A stretch of DNA of 64,000 bases. It comes from Epinephelus fuscoguttatus. Lineage: Eukaryota; Chordata; Actinopteri; Perciformes; Serranidae. A model generated the notes under the pieces. The model ran no database searches, was not told the origin of the DNA, and worked only from the letters and a program-made list of their open reading frames with translations. The stretch covers positions 12,296,428 to 12,360,427 of the forward strand of contig NC_064759.1 in assembly GCF_011397635.1 (NCBI RefSeq), read 5' to 3'. A program made the position numbers and the translations under genes. Of the stretch, positions 1-18,060 are shown in pieces; positions within the stretch are counted from its first letter, which is position 1; every line of letters starts with the position of its first letter.

Positions 1-470
1 CCTCTTATGGCAAAGCAATAACCCACTAACCTAGTGGAGCATCTTGCCAGGCTGGTGCTAGACAAGGAGCAAGTGAGGGGAAACACAGAATACTCTTTTT
101 TGCGCACAAGAAACATCCTGAGAAACCCTGCTTGTTTACCATCAGTGTGAATGGGTCAGTAGGGGTTATCCAATCTTGGTCCAGACTCTCCTCATGGTCT
201 TGTCCCTAGAGTTACCCTAATCAACATTTTAACATTTGGGTGTACACATACTAAGCAGGGGATCCTCCCCAATATATTTTTTTTTGCATCAAACACTTAA
301 GTTCCTGCATTCTGGTAAATTTTTATTCGCCAAATTGTACCTTTTCTGCATCATTTTATTGTGGTAACTTCATGGTACTTCCTGCTCTAATTGCGCACAG
401 TCCCCTCTCTCAGTGCAGCCATTGCTTTTGAGGTTGCAAGCTGCCACTACATACTTTACCAGAGCGAGTG
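1..470. other. non-coding flank, no gene seen
   Basis: No exon-like open frame with splice sites and no recognised repeat was found here. The missing N-terminal exons of NMT2 are expected upstream of the window. I looked for their lysine-rich coding sequence here and up to 3.1 kb and did not see it. Confidence 0.5.
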
Positions 471-471
471 A

Positions 472-1957
472 CTGTGTTTACATGCACAAAATATTCTGTT
501 TTTCACTCATATTCTGAAAACGATTCCACTAACATTCTCATTTACATGCAACCATGCATACTTTGATTAATGTGCCCTGTTGTTTATGATGTCAAAAATA
601 TGGAAAAGTGGAACAGCTGTCGCTTGTGCCAGGATTTTGGCAGTTGCAGTGGCAGACTTGCTCAACCGTACAAACACAGCCTTCCTCCTTTCCTCCTCTG
701 TTCCTTCAACCACCCTCTTAAAAAGTTTGGCATTACAGTATTTGGGCATATTCACAAATCTGTCAATATCCAAGGCTTTCTCAGGCTCCAATCACTCAGA
801 AAGCATTTTACAGATTGCAAAACATGAGGCGCACCGCACTGCCATTTTTTTTTTTTAAATGAATGACACTAGTAAAAAAAAAAAAAAAAAAAAAGCTTGC
901 TGCATCTTTTCATTGTTGCCAACAATAAAACCTACCCTTACCTTCCTATGTAATCAATCTTGTGTTTATTTATTTGTTTTTGTTTATTTGACAGTCATAA
1001 GTATCTAGTTCCTAAAACGTTGAGGCAGAGGGTACTTGCTGTAGCTCTGGTTGAGGGTGAGAGGCTGTCTGTAAATAGTTTGTTGGGCACAGAGGAACAT
1101 GAGACCTAATAATGAAGGTGGATCATGGGGAGTACCAACAGTTGGTCCAGGAGCTTCGCCTCCACGATGGCTGTTTCCAGGCATATTTTAGGATAACCTG
1201 GGGGCAGTTTGACAACCTGCTGTCTGTCGTTGAGCCGTATAGCTTTGGGTTTTCAGCAACTGTAAACTGTAAACTTGTTGTCATGACCACCACCGAAGGT
1301 CTGTCTCTTAAGTCATCTGATTGGAGAGTGGGAAGAAAAAGCGGAGATGATGTGGGGTGCTTTTTTGCTCTGAGTTGAAGTTTTTTCATCTTAAGGAGTT
1401 CAGAGCACTCCAGCTAAAACTCCAGGCGTCTAGAGGACAGAAAGACAAGTCGTGTAGCAATGCAAAAACAGTGAGCAAAAAGCTTCATTCTTATTTAAAA
1501 CAATGACAAAAAGCTGCCTCCAGCTGCTAAAAAGCTTTCTGTGTGATCTGGGCCTTAATACTTTAAAGCAAGTGTGTTTCTTCTTCCAATCAGAAATGTA
1601 GATTTTTCCTTTGGGCATGCATCTTTACCCCAGCCTTGCAAGCTGTTGGTTTGTGTACAACTTATCCATGAATAGACACAATTATGACCTTAAAAGGAAA
1701 GAGGCCGTGTGTGGCAAACTGTGGTAAAAACCTAGACTAATATGCAAATTCCACATGTGCTGTATACATGTCCAAAAAATGCTGTTAAAACCCAAATGCT
1801 TGCATATCCCACATGTCTTAATCGGAAAATGCTGAGTTTGGAAAAAAGTCTATTTCAGAATATTTAAATGAATATGCTGTTTACATGACCCACATTGAAT
1901 TCAAAATATTGTTTTATTTGGGATTGTAGAGGAATATCGGTGTGCATGTAAACGCAG
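472..1957 (+). mobile_element. PIF/Harbinger-like DNA transposon remnant
   Basis: The ends carry an inverted repeat, seen as GTGTTTACATGCAC at 474-487 and as its near-complement GTGCATGTAAACGC at 1942-1955. Inside, the plus strand at about 1112-1240 can be translated as a fragment containing VQELRLHDGCFQAYF and then WGQFDNLLSVVEP. This resembles the N-terminal part of HARBI1-type transposases. The frame then breaks, with no catalytic DDE region seen, so the element is dead or non-autonomous. No convincing target duplication was identified. A second, inverted relative lies at about 39715-40060. Confidence 0.6.
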
Positions 1958-2700
1958 CCAATGTCCCCTGCTATGTTAATGTTTTTATTAGCAATGGGAG
2001 GGGGGGCACATGTTCTGAATATGGATGGAGGAGGTGTCCACTGTGACACTGTGAGCAGATTTCCATAAACATTACTATCCCTGTTATTTCTTTGTCCATA
2101 TAAACATCATATCCTGGTTTATAGACACCAGGACAAGCTGTAAAGCCATCACAGATACTGTCTGCTTCCTGGAGTAGTCGCATACAAAACTGGGATACTA
2201 TCACATGTTTACACCTTATCCAGGTCTTTGATCACCCCTTGTCATGTGTGCAGGTGCCTCCACAGCTTGAGATATGTGAGCAGTTAGTCAGTGACACAAT
2301 AAAACTGATGATAAACAATTTAATACACACTGAAATGACAGTGTGAGGCTGACAGTAGTGTAGAGGATGAATTTAAATTGCTGCTCCCGTCCTCATTTTC
2401 TGCTGATGAGATGAAGAAAGAAAATCAAACAGAATTCATCCATGGAATTGCAGATTCCAGCAAATGAGACAGCGAGAGACATAAACACTGGAAACAGGCA
2501 CCACTGCAACTCGCCATGAATACGAGCCTCCACTGTTAAAGACCTGGATACTGTTAGAATCATGTGCATGAATAACCAGGTTTATCTTTTTCCATATGAA
2601 CATCATATCATGAGAATGACCACAACCAGGGATACCGTGTGCATGTAAACATACTACAGCTGTGGACACAGGTGTTTTGTGAGCAGTGATGATGCAGCTT
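1958..2700. repeat. degenerate MITE-like sequence related to the preceding element
   Basis: The terminal motif GTGTGCATGTAAAC recurs near 2637-2650. A segment reading CATATAAACATCATATC near 2097 is echoed as CATATGAACATCATATC near 2594. These look like overlapping fragments of related terminal-repeat elements. There is no coding potential. Confidence 0.35.
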
Positions 2701-2913
2701 TAATCAGTTACCAATAATCCGGTGTGAACAGTCCAATGTGGCTTCAGCTCGTGTCCAACATCCTTTATCAGGCACTGTTTTTTATCTGAACAGGTTATAA
2801 ATCTTACACACGCTCTCTGCTGTATCTTTATGGCTACATTTGAATTTAGATGATATGTTTCCACATGTTGTATCACACATGCAGGGAAAGCTTCATTCAT
2901 TTTGTTTTTGTAC

Positions 2914-3125
2914 TTAAAGGCGCAGTGTGTAGGATTAAGATGGATATAGTGGCAGAAATGGAATGTAATATTCATAGCTATGTTTTCATCAATGTATAAA
3001 TTACCTGGAACTATGAATCATTGGGTTTCTGTTACCTTAGAATGAGCTCTTGCTGTTCTTGTGTCTGCCGTTGCTGTTCTGCTACACTCTTGGAAAAGCC
3101 TAAACCCTACACACTAAACCTCGAA
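2914..3125 (+). mobile_element. short MITE of the AGTGTGTAGGATT family, next to an NMT2 exon
   Basis: The left end reads TTAAAGGCGCAGTGTGTAGG from about 2915. A diverged right end reads CCCTACACACTAAACC at about 3104-3119. Related ends occur at about 26290-26310, 42040-42077, 49612 and 62820, so this is a dispersed family. The right end stops about 30 bp before the NMT2 splice acceptor at 3150-3151. Confidence 0.5.
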
Positions 3126-3151
3126 CTCCCACTGTCTTTTAACACATGTAG

Positions 3152-9720
<6,569 letters not shown>

Positions 9721-11110
9721 CAGCTCTCTTCACGGCTGCTACACAAACACTGATCAGGAGGTCGTTAGCGACCTCCGTCTATTCCTTACCTGGACATACA
9801 GGTAGCCCAAGCTAGACAATGAGAACCACAACAGTAAAACCAACCTGGGAGACTGGGAGACGGTTCAAGAACATTCTCAGTTCACCTGGAGGTGAAAACT
9901 CTTAAATCATCAACATCCTGAATGTGAAGTCATGCTATGCCTGAGATACTCATACAGTACAACGCTCCTGACATGCACACTCACATTTAAAACATACCAG
10001 TTTGACATACAAGAGGATGCCTTGACATTGTGACTTTTGTTTAGTTCTTCTTCCTCAGCAGACGTTACAGGGGACTGGCATGTCAATTACTTTCACACTG
10101 AACTATGTAAATGATAATCAACAAGTCAACACGACCACAATACAGAACAATACGTTATTGTGTCCCACTGCAGCGGCAGTATAAGAGGGTCTTAAAGGCA
10201 TTTAAACGAGATATTATTCCCATCTCCTTCTCATATCATCGTGGTCAGACGTTTCTCTGGCGGCTGTTTTGGGCCTCAGTAGAATTAGAAATGCTAAGAA
10301 CGTGTTTCTGTGATAGCTGACATATAAAAGCATTTAGGAGAAAAATATCTTAACTTTTCACACACAGAAACACATACACACACACACACTGTCAAATAAA
10401 CACACACATAATGGATATCTTCATGGAAGGACTCCTCCAACTGGTGCATTGATATACATGTTTTTTGTTAAAAATATATAGTTACCTGTACATTTAAAGC
10501 CAGATCATATTTATTCCTGTAGTGTGAGTTCGGGGTTCGGGAGGGCTGATCCAAAGTATTTTCCTCATAGGTAGTGTAGATGTCACTGAGTTTGTTCCGA
10601 CAACGTGGGTTTAAAATGGTTTTTGATGAAGAATGTATTGCGTCAATGAAGCACAATTTTGAGTTCCTAAACAAGCAAAAGGGTCTTTTTCTTTTTGTTT
10701 TTTTAAAGGTCATATTTCAAAACTGATGGGTTGTATTACAAACTGAACAACCTCTGTTTTTACAGGATGTGAGCTGTTATGTTACAAACCTGTCTCTGGA
10801 GCAGATGCTTAACGGAAGCTCTAAGCCACACGTGTTGTTGTATTCACTGTTCATGTAGCTCAGAGTTTTCTGCATGTGAATGGTTTGTTGTTCAGTTTGC
10901 AAGGCTGTAATATACTGTAAGAGGCTACTAGAGTACACACAAGCAGGGCAGTGAGAGTTACAGCACCAAGACAAATTGAAGTCTAACCAGGGTGGATTTG
11001 ATTTAGATTTACACAAAATCTTAATAGTCTGTGTTGCCCTCGAGAGACAGTTCTATAGCATAAAAACATCTCACTTACTTTTAAGAATAATGCTCTTAAT
11101 TAAGTCTCAT
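9721..11110 (+). other. NMT2: NMT2 3' untranslated region and downstream DNA
   Basis: The sequence following the NMT2 stop codon should be 3' UTR. The mRNA end is not certain. An AATAAA follows a short AC repeat at 10395-10400, and another candidate lies far downstream at 13702-13707. No open frame here is convincing. Confidence 0.5.
10395..10400 (+). terminator. NMT2: candidate NMT2 poly(A) signal AATAAA
   Basis: A canonical hexamer occurs about 675 bp after the NMT2 stop codon. The downstream sequence is not clearly GT-rich, so it may not be the main site. The alternative is AATAAA at 13702-13707, which would give a 4-kb 3' UTR containing MITEs. Confidence 0.3.
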
Positions 11111-11766
11111 TTAAAGAAACACTTCACCTGCAAAATGACCATTTATTTATCAGTTACTCACCGCATGTTGCCTTGAACTTGAGAAGAAATCTTTGTTTTT
11201 CTTGCATGCCTCCATGGCGAATGGAGAATCATTAAAAGCTGAACTTTCCTCATGAATTGAAGTCTTTGGGGACTGCGTTTAACAACAGAAAAACTATATC
11301 AAACATCCGTTAGCAAACTCTCACACAACTTGTACTGCATAATCCAAGTCTCGTTTATTCAGTCATATACTCAGTACTTCCAAAACACATGCCTTTTTGC
11401 AAAAAACATGACAGTATAAAACACTTGGCGCCCCTGAACCTGCCTCAGCACGGGTGTATGTATGTATGAGCTCCACTGAAGTAGAGTTAAAGCACACATG
11501 CCCAGGTAGGCTACTTAGCCGTGCATGAGACTGTTTGTACCCATGTGTTTGAAATTGTAATGTGCTTTGGAAATTATGAGCAAATGACTAGATAAATGAG
11601 GCATGGATTATACTGCACGAGTTGTGTGAGAGTTTGTAAACTGATGGTTTGATATAGATTTGATGTTTTTAAATGTGGTCGTAGAGCCATGTGAGAATAT
11701 CGTTTCCAACATGCGGTGAGTAATTGATACACAAATGGTCATTTTGCAGGTGAAGTGTTCCTTTAA
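11111..11766. mobile_element. MITE with long inverted ends and TTAA flanks
   Basis: The left arm reads AAACACTTCACCTGCAAAAT, then GACCATTT, from about 11117. The right arm reads AAATGGTCATTTTGCAGGTG, then AAGTGTT, up to about 11760. The arms match over roughly 60 bp and extend to the CACCGCATGTTG and ACATGCGGTGAG words. TTAA occurs at both outer edges (11111-11114 and 11763-11766), the target choice of piggyBac-type elements. No transposase is seen. Confidence 0.65.
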
Positions 11767-11922
11767 AGCAGCCAAGGTCTGTTTTCTTTGTTGATTTAGT
11801 CATTGCCTCTCACAGAGAAACTATGACTTCTTACTTTCAGTAGCCTGTTGCAAAGCAGTGAATAAGACGCCCCTGTGAAGCAGCTGATTGGCCACAAGAA
11901 CAACACTGAGATGTTTCTTTTA

Positions 11923-12528
11923 TTAAAGTGGAAATAGACAACTTTTCAACCCCCCCACCTCTGGTCGCTAGGGGTAGCTACCTACAGCTACTGGGGAAAA
12001 CAAAAGCTCTATGCTCTTCCTGTTTTGGTTGCGCAGTGGTTGATGCACTTCCTTTGTGCAGTAAAGCAAGCCTTCATTTTCGTACCCGGTGTCAGACGGA
12101 ATTGCAGAGTGCAAGCGAGGCTTTTAGGACAGTGGTTCCCAACTGGTCCAGGCACAGGGTCCAGATTTCTCCTTAGTCATTAGTTCAAGGTCCACACAGT
12201 ATAATATATTTAGCATCATACTTACCTTTGGTCATGTCCTGAGCTAGTTTGCTGTCTCTGTTAAGCACTTGTTCATTAGTCACTCACTCTGCAGCAGGAA
12301 ACAGTACTTCAAAATAAAAGCTCTGGGCTGGAAATTCACTGTACTTAAAAATAGTTTGTTTTTTACAAAGTTGGTACGCTAGCAAGTCACTTGTGGACCC
12401 TCCAGTTGGAACCACTGGTTTAGGGAACCAATCTAAGTGCAGATCATTCTGTAACCATCACATTCTGCAATCAACATTTGCTTCAAAATGATAAGTTGAA
12501 ACAAAAAACGTGACTATTTCCACTTTAA
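11923..12528. mobile_element. TTAA-flanked MITE carrying a nested hAT element
   Basis: The outer ends are TTAAAGTGGAAATAGA (11923-11938) and CTATTTCCACTTTAA (12514-12528), near-perfect inverses bounded by TTAA. A hAT-type MITE at 12130-12417 interrupts it, which shows the order of insertion. No coding capacity is seen. Confidence 0.65.
12130..12417 (+). mobile_element. hAT-type MITE, family CAGTGGTTCCCAACTGG, copy 1
   Basis: It starts CAGTGGTTCCCAACTGG and ends CCAGTTGGAACCACTG, inverse of each other. The flanks TTTTAGGA and GTTTAGGG are similar 8-mers, as expected for a hAT target duplication that has since mutated. Four further members are in the window. Confidence 0.7.
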
Positions 12529-14599
12529 TAAATAACCATCAGTTCCCTGGCCTGCAGCAGGATGTTGAATGCGCTCTAATCAAACTCTCAGTTAAATAAA
12601 ACAGAGCGGAGCACAACGTGTCGAGTGGGGAATAATTTAACAGCAGGTACTCAGAGCACAGCATCTGAGTAAACATAAGCCTGTTTCAGTAACAGCATCA
12701 ATTTGAAATTTGAGCTTTTCTCTTTTTTCCAGATCCATTTTTATTGACGTCACTATATTTTATTTAATTTTTTTTAAGGTACTGTATTTGTGTCTGAAAA
12801 AAAAAAAAAAATACTGTGGGTCATTTTTTTAGTGTGTCGTGCAGCTAAATGAACAGTTCTGATATTTATAATTGTACTTTGCAATTTGTCTTAAGACATA
12901 ATTCCTGTTCTGTTTCTTTCCAGTATTTCCCCAAATTTCCCAGTTTAATAGGCAGCGTCCAAACTGATTTTTGAGTGTTTTTGGAGTATTTGGCATTTCC
13001 CTGTGCTCGCCTGAGCGACGGAGATCTTTGATTTGTCAGACCACTTGTTCTGTGGTGGAGCTGCTGGTGTTCTCAAAGGTCAAAATGTTTTTAAAATTGT
13101 CTTTTTGCTCTGAGTTTTGTTACTTTGTGTTTGATGCTCCTGTTCACGTGGCTCTGCGTAACTTAAGAGGTGAAGGCTGCTGCCGTTTTCGTCGTTACTT
13201 TTTCTGTATGTGATGTACTTTTCTTCTCATCCCTTTATATATTAGCAAGAGAATGACAACCAGTGGACAGTCAGTGCTTCAGGGCTTAAAGATTTCTTTT
13301 TTCTACCATTGAAAGAACTGGGTTATTGAGTCAACGGTGTGCCTCATGGATGTTGGTTGTGTCACAGATGTGTTGCCTGCAGCTGTTTGAATGAGCATGT
13401 CAGTTTTGCTGCTGTGATGATTTTTAGCGTTATTGTTACTAGCCACACCCTTTAGTGAGAACTCAACCCGAAGTACCTGCCTTATTTAAAAGATTTTGGG
13501 GGTGGTGGGGTGGGGTGGGGATGTACTTTTGAAAACGACATACAGCTTTCTCTAACTGAAGAACAATATTTTTATTCAAATCCATTGTAAGCTGTGAAAA
13601 AGCTGAAGAAGTTGTACCAGCATCATTTAGACATGACCCCCATGCAAATAACAATCTGTTTCAACACACACGTCAGCTATACCAGCATGGATATTTGATT
13701 GAATAAACTCACTTTAAAAAGGGACACGAGTGACGCGCTTCTTTTTAACATCGCAGTGGAAAACGAGAATACAAAGCAAGTGTTTTCCTTTATGTATTTT
13801 TCGGTTTGAGAATTATAAATGGACTCTGTCCCAAAACATCTTTAGTTGGTTAGGGTCTGACATGTTTGTTTCTGTGTGTTTTATACCTCCACGCCAACAG
13901 GTTCTCCATACATACATAAGTCTGTTCCATTTATTGTGATGCAATATCTCTAGGATGCTTTACATTAGTGTCTTCAATTTTGGCACAAACGTCCCCTTGG
14001 ACTCAACAATGAACTGTTAGAATTTGATACTCAAAGGTCACTGTGAACTCAAAAAACCATGTTTTCGGCCATAGCGCAGGAATTTATATGCTGAATATTT
14101 CAGAAATTTCTAATATGATAACATGAAGTGATGAAGGCATATTCAAAAGGTCAAAGGTCATCTTTGCTGTGACATCGTAATGTTCTGTAAAAACAGTTTA
14201 ATGGGCATTTTTCAACGCCATAACCCAGGAACAGAAGGAAAGATATTTGGTCAGTGACTCTAATCTTGTGTGACCATCTAAAAAAAAGTGCTGACTCATC
14301 TGCTGTGTATAGATCTCCTGTGCTGCCAGGCTAATGTGTGAAGCGTCCACGTTTTAGAATATGTGGCTTCTCTGCAGCAACATCAATTATTTGAAGAATA
14401 TAATACCGTCATGGCTGCATACAAGTCTGGACGGACATGGATGTAAACTGTAAACTTGACTGGTTGGCAGAGACGGTAATTCTAGTTTTTAACTTAAGCC
14501 GTTTACCAAAGAAAAAATATATCACACACAGTTGAGTAGATTTTATTCAGAAACAAAAATATCAGTTTAATATGTGTGTTTCTGGCCAAAGAAATATGT
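12529..14599. other. intergenic repeat-derived DNA, no gene
   Basis: No exon with coding potential is seen between NMT2 and RPP38 here. The stretch at about 13960-14480 resembles a dispersed fish repeat, with wording like GGCACAAACGTCCCCTTGGA and GGTCAAAGGTCA, but I cannot classify it. A GT-rich run occurs at 13496-13520. Confidence 0.45.
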
Positions 14600-14925
14600 A
14601 GAGCTGCAACGTTTAGTCAATTAATCAATTAGTCAATTTAAAGAAAATTAATTGTTTTAGGCATTTTTCAAGCAAAAATGTCATATCTGCTGGTTCCAGC
14701 TTCTTAGATATGAGAAATAGCTGCTTTTCTTTATTTTTTTATGACTGTACATGAATCTTTGGGTTTCGGACTGTTGGTTTGGACAGAAGAAGCAATATGA
14801 AGACATCACTCTGGGCTATGGGAAATTGTGATGAGCACTTTGAGACAATTTTTTGACATTTTATAGACTGAACGATTAGTTGATTCATTAGTTAATTGTG
14901 AAAATAATCCTTGGTTGCAGCCTTA
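14600..14925. mobile_element. MITE with GCTGCAAC ends, copy 1
   Basis: The left edge is AGAGCTGCAACGTTTAGTCA from 14601. The right edge is TTGGTTGCAGCCTTAG, ending at 14926. A related copy with the same ends is at 15565-15822. The element is AT-rich and non-coding. Confidence 0.5.
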
Positions 14926-14954
14926 GAAATATAACTGACAAAATCAACTTAAAG

Positions 14955-15254
14955 CAGTGGTTCTCTACTGATGGGTGGATGGTCCACTCTGAATGGGTTG
15001 CAAGTGACTTGTTTGCAAAAAACACACTTTATTGTGAAGTACAGTGAATTTCCAGCGCAAAGCTTCTGTTTTGAAGTCTGATTTCCAGCTGTAGAGTGAG
15101 TGACTAAGGGAAAGCTACTTGACAGAGACAGCAAACTAGCTCGATGACATGGCCAATGGCAGTTGTGACACTGAATAAATTCAACTGTGTGGACCTTGAA
15201 CTGATGACTAAGGAGAAATCTGGACCCTGTGGCTGGACCAGTTGGGAACCACTG
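14955..15254 (-). mobile_element. hAT-type MITE, family CAGTGGTTCCCAACTGG, copy 2
   Basis: This is the reverse orientation of copy 1. The ends are CAGTGGTTCTCTACTG and CCAGTTGGGAACCACTG. The flanks ACTTAAAG and GTTTAAAG are near-identical 8-mers, which supports hAT-type insertion. Confidence 0.7.
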
Positions 15255-15564
15255 GTTTAAAGGATCATACCAGGGTCCTTTAAAGTTATTCTGAGTCATG
15301 TAAACTGCAGCCCAGTCCCCAAACCACACCACACTTTTTTTTACCTCTACTGCAGCCACTGGTTTGCATTCATTTCAACAGAGAATGAGAACAGAAACTT
15401 AATTTATTTAAAAAGGCTGCCCATTTCAACAAATGATGTCTGCTTCTGTGTTTGACAGAATTTAATTCACATTTTTTCTGTTTTATGAATTGTTGACTTT
15501 GAAAGAAAGTCAATTTCTTTACAATGAAATACTGACAATGGACAAAAAAAGCTGACATTAAATG

Positions 15565-15822
15565 TAGGGCTGCAACCACAATTCCCGTCATTATCTATTA
15601 ATCTGCAGATTGCTTTCTTATTATGTCTATGAAATGACAGACTTTGTGAAATATCCCCATGGTCACATCTTACAAATACTTGTTTTTTTATAATCAATAA
15701 TCCAAAAACCCAAATCACTTTCAATAAACTTTAAAAAGAAAAGCAGAGGTTTGTCACACTGAAGAAGCTGAAACCAAAAAATCCTCTGTCAATTGACTAA
15801 TCAATTGGGTACTGCAGCTCTA
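15565..15822. mobile_element. MITE with GCTGCAAC ends, copy 2
   Basis: It begins TAGGGCTGCAACCACAATT and ends GGGTACTGCAGCTCTAG. The ends and the ATTAATC / TCAATTGACTAATCAATT words relate it to the copy at 14600-14925. Confidence 0.5.
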
Positions 15823-16138
15823 GTTCACTGTCACAAATTAAGTATCTTTCTCAAACACATTTCAAGTCCGTGCAAACACAACGTAGGAAAAATGCATTGA
15901 CAAAAGTGTAAGTGAATGAACTAAAATAGTGGATCCCAAGTTAATGGTCAGGAGGTGAAATACTAAACATTCTCAACTCTCAGGCCTCTAAAAATCCTTA
16001 AAATGAAACAATCTGAGGAGACAAAACTGCTCTCATGTCCTCCGCCTTGTTTTAAGAGGTCAACATCAGAAACTGGTGGGCTAAAACATGCAAAAACATA
16101 GGAATGGTCCTTTTCTTTCTTTAGGCAGTCTCTGTTAA

Positions 16139-16975
16139 TTAGACTGTCTGTGACTTAGCCTTTATTTTTCTTTTCTTTGCAGGGTTAGCAACTATTCTTT
16201 TCACTTTGAGAGGTTGCAGAGTGCAGGAAGACGCCGACTCTATGACCTGGTCAGATTCACTCTCAAGTTTCCTTTTTTGGCCCTTCCTCTTCTTGCCATC
16301 TTCCTCTTCCTCTTCCATGTCAGCGGGGTCTTCAGGTGTCACACTGGGTGCTGCACCTTGTAGCCATGCAACATCCACTGGAGGCACTTTGGGTGTGATG
16401 GCGCCCACAGTGTCAGTGAACACCTCGTCGTCTTTGGAGGCACACTGTCTGAATCCCAGCGCGAGGACACTCTTCAGCCCCAGCGGCTCCGACACGCTCT
16501 GGCTCAGCCGAGGCACCTGGCAGGCTGGCACGCCTCTCGTAACGCTCAGTGCTATCAGGTGATTCGTCATGTGTTTGGGCATGACAGACTTGCACACAAG
16601 CAGCAGTTTGAGCTCGTTCCTCTCCAGAGCTTTGGTGACCTCGTTGATGCCAATGGCCAGTTGTTTCCTCATTGCCACGTCTGTCCAGCCGGTTTTGGGA
16701 GAATCCTGCGCCTGTGCTTCCTGGCTCACCTGGGGAACAGGCTCTGATTCTGACGTGGCAGCAGGTTTCTTGTCCTTCTTTTTCCTCCATGGCCGAAACA
16801 CTTTCACCTCTTTCTTCTTAAGACCCACAGACACCAGCTTGTCCTTCAGGGTTTTCAGGATGAAGTGCATGTCTTCTTGAGGAATCGTACCCCATTGTGG
16901 AGGAAACGGTGATGCGAAGGAGGTCTTGGGTGGCTTTTTGATTTCCTTTTTAGCTGACTTTCCGGCAGCAGGCAT
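16139..16975 (-). CDS. RPP38: ribonuclease P/MRP protein subunit p38
   Basis: RPP38 is a protein of nuclear RNase P and RNase MRP, which mature tRNA 5' ends and pre-rRNA. The single coding exon encodes 278 residues (human Rpp38 has 283). An L7Ae/L30e-type RNA-binding domain runs from about residue 95 to 200 (QLAIGINEVTKALERNELKL, then LLVCKSV and GVPACQVPRLS). It is followed by an acidic run (MEEEEEDG) and basic, nuclear-signal-like tails (KKRKGQKRK, PAKKRKIK). The start is the ATG at 16975-16973. A longer open frame to 17005 is rejected because a splice acceptor, pyrimidine-rich and ending CAG at 16985-16983, lies just upstream. The gene is convergent with NMT2 and divergent from ACBD7, the same arrangement I recall for human 10p13. 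Confidence 0.93.
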   Translation of the reverse strand: MPAAGKSAKKEIKKPPKTSFASPFPPQWGTIPQEDMHFILKTLKDKLVSVGLKKKEVKVFRPWRKKKDKKPAATSESEPVPQVSQEAQAQDSPKTGWTDVAMRKQLAIGINEVTKALERNELKLLLVCKSVMPKHMTNHLIALSVTRGVPACQVPRLSQSVSEPLGLKSVLALGFRQCASKDDEVFTDTVGAITPKVPPVDVAWLQGAAPSVTPEDPADMEEEEEDGKKRKGQKRKLESESDQVIESASSCTLQPLKVKRIVANPAKKRKIKAKSQTV

Positions 16976-17024
16976 TCTTCCTCTGAAATGATGACAAGAA
17001 AACATTACTCAAGTAATGTGCTTA

Positions 17025-17515
17025 TGTACAGTTAGGAGGTACTTATGAGGTAGTTTTTCAATTTTATGCTACTTTATACTTTTACTCCACTACATTTTGT
17101 AGGCAAATATTCAACTTTTTACTCCACTACATCTATTCAACTTAGTTACTTTTGCAGATTCAGATTCTTAATACAAAATATAACTTAACTAATAGATAAT
17201 GATTTATTAAGTGTGGGTTAAAATACCCAGCAGTACATAAAACAGCCCCATCTTTACCAGCTGCAACACAAAAGCGCTAAACACATTAATGCATCATTAA
17301 TTAGAATTCAGTGATACCACATATATGATTATGAAATGGGCCATTCTGCATAATGAATACATTTACTTTTGGTACTTAAGGAATATTTTAATGCTAATAC
17401 TTTACTTTTACTTGAATAAGAATGTTAATGCAGGACTTTTAGTTGTAACAGAGTATTTTCACATCGTAGTATTGCTACTTTAATTTAAGTAAAAGATCTG
17501 AATACTTCTTCCACA
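17025..17515. repeat. dispersed fish repeat in the RPP38 intron
   Basis: The stretch contains TTTTTACTCCACTACAT twice (with TACTTTTACTCCACTACATT near 17078) and ends GATCTGAATACTTCTTCCAC. I recognise this wording as a very common percomorph interspersed repeat, but I cannot assign its class. It is non-coding. Confidence 0.5.
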
Positions 17516-17739
17516 GTAAAGATGTGTAAAATAGCCCAATTTAAAAACAATAATTAATAAAAAATACAATACATTAAAAATAGGGTAAGTACATAATTGG
17601 AAGCAGGACTCAATACAGACGAGGAAAAAAAAGGCAAACTTTACAAATAATTTCTTCATCACAACTCTTTACTGACCAAATTTAAGGGATCCTTATCAAA
17701 ACTGTCTGTGTGTGGATTAAGATAAGGGATTAGGATATG

Positions 17740-18060
17740 GGTTGGGCGATACGGAGAAAAAATCAAATATAAGTGTAACTGTATATATTTCTTATGTTTA
17801 ATATTATTCTATTCTTCTTGTTTTATACACTGTAGTTCAGTTTCCACACTTACAGCCTCAGCAGTGACGATATAGTTTATTTTTAATATTTTAATATCTT
17901 AAGTATGAGTTTCATTTCTATTTTATTGCGTTATATTTAGGTACCTCTATTTCATACTCTTATTCTTACTTCTTTTAATTCTCTATTCTTTACATCGGAG
18001 CAACTGTAACGAATTATAATGTCCTCTCGGGGTCAATAAAGTATTGAATCTCAGAGTCTA
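17740..18060 (+). repeat. AT-rich repeat ending like a fish LINE tail
   Basis: It opens with GGTTGGGCGATACGGAGAAA and ends with CTCTCGGGGTCAATAAAGTA at about 18026-18045. The latter is typical of 3' ends of fish retroposons. The body is too degenerate to name a family. Confidence 0.35.

Noticed and set aside
1-3100. First exons of NMT2
   Set aside because: I looked for the lysine-rich N-terminal coding region and for a donor in the right phase and found none. The missing exons are probably left of the window.
16976-17005. Upstream in-frame ATG extending RPP38 by 10 residues
   Set aside because: The added codons are the pyrimidine tract and CAG of a splice acceptor read as protein. The ATG at 16975 just inside the exon fits the family.
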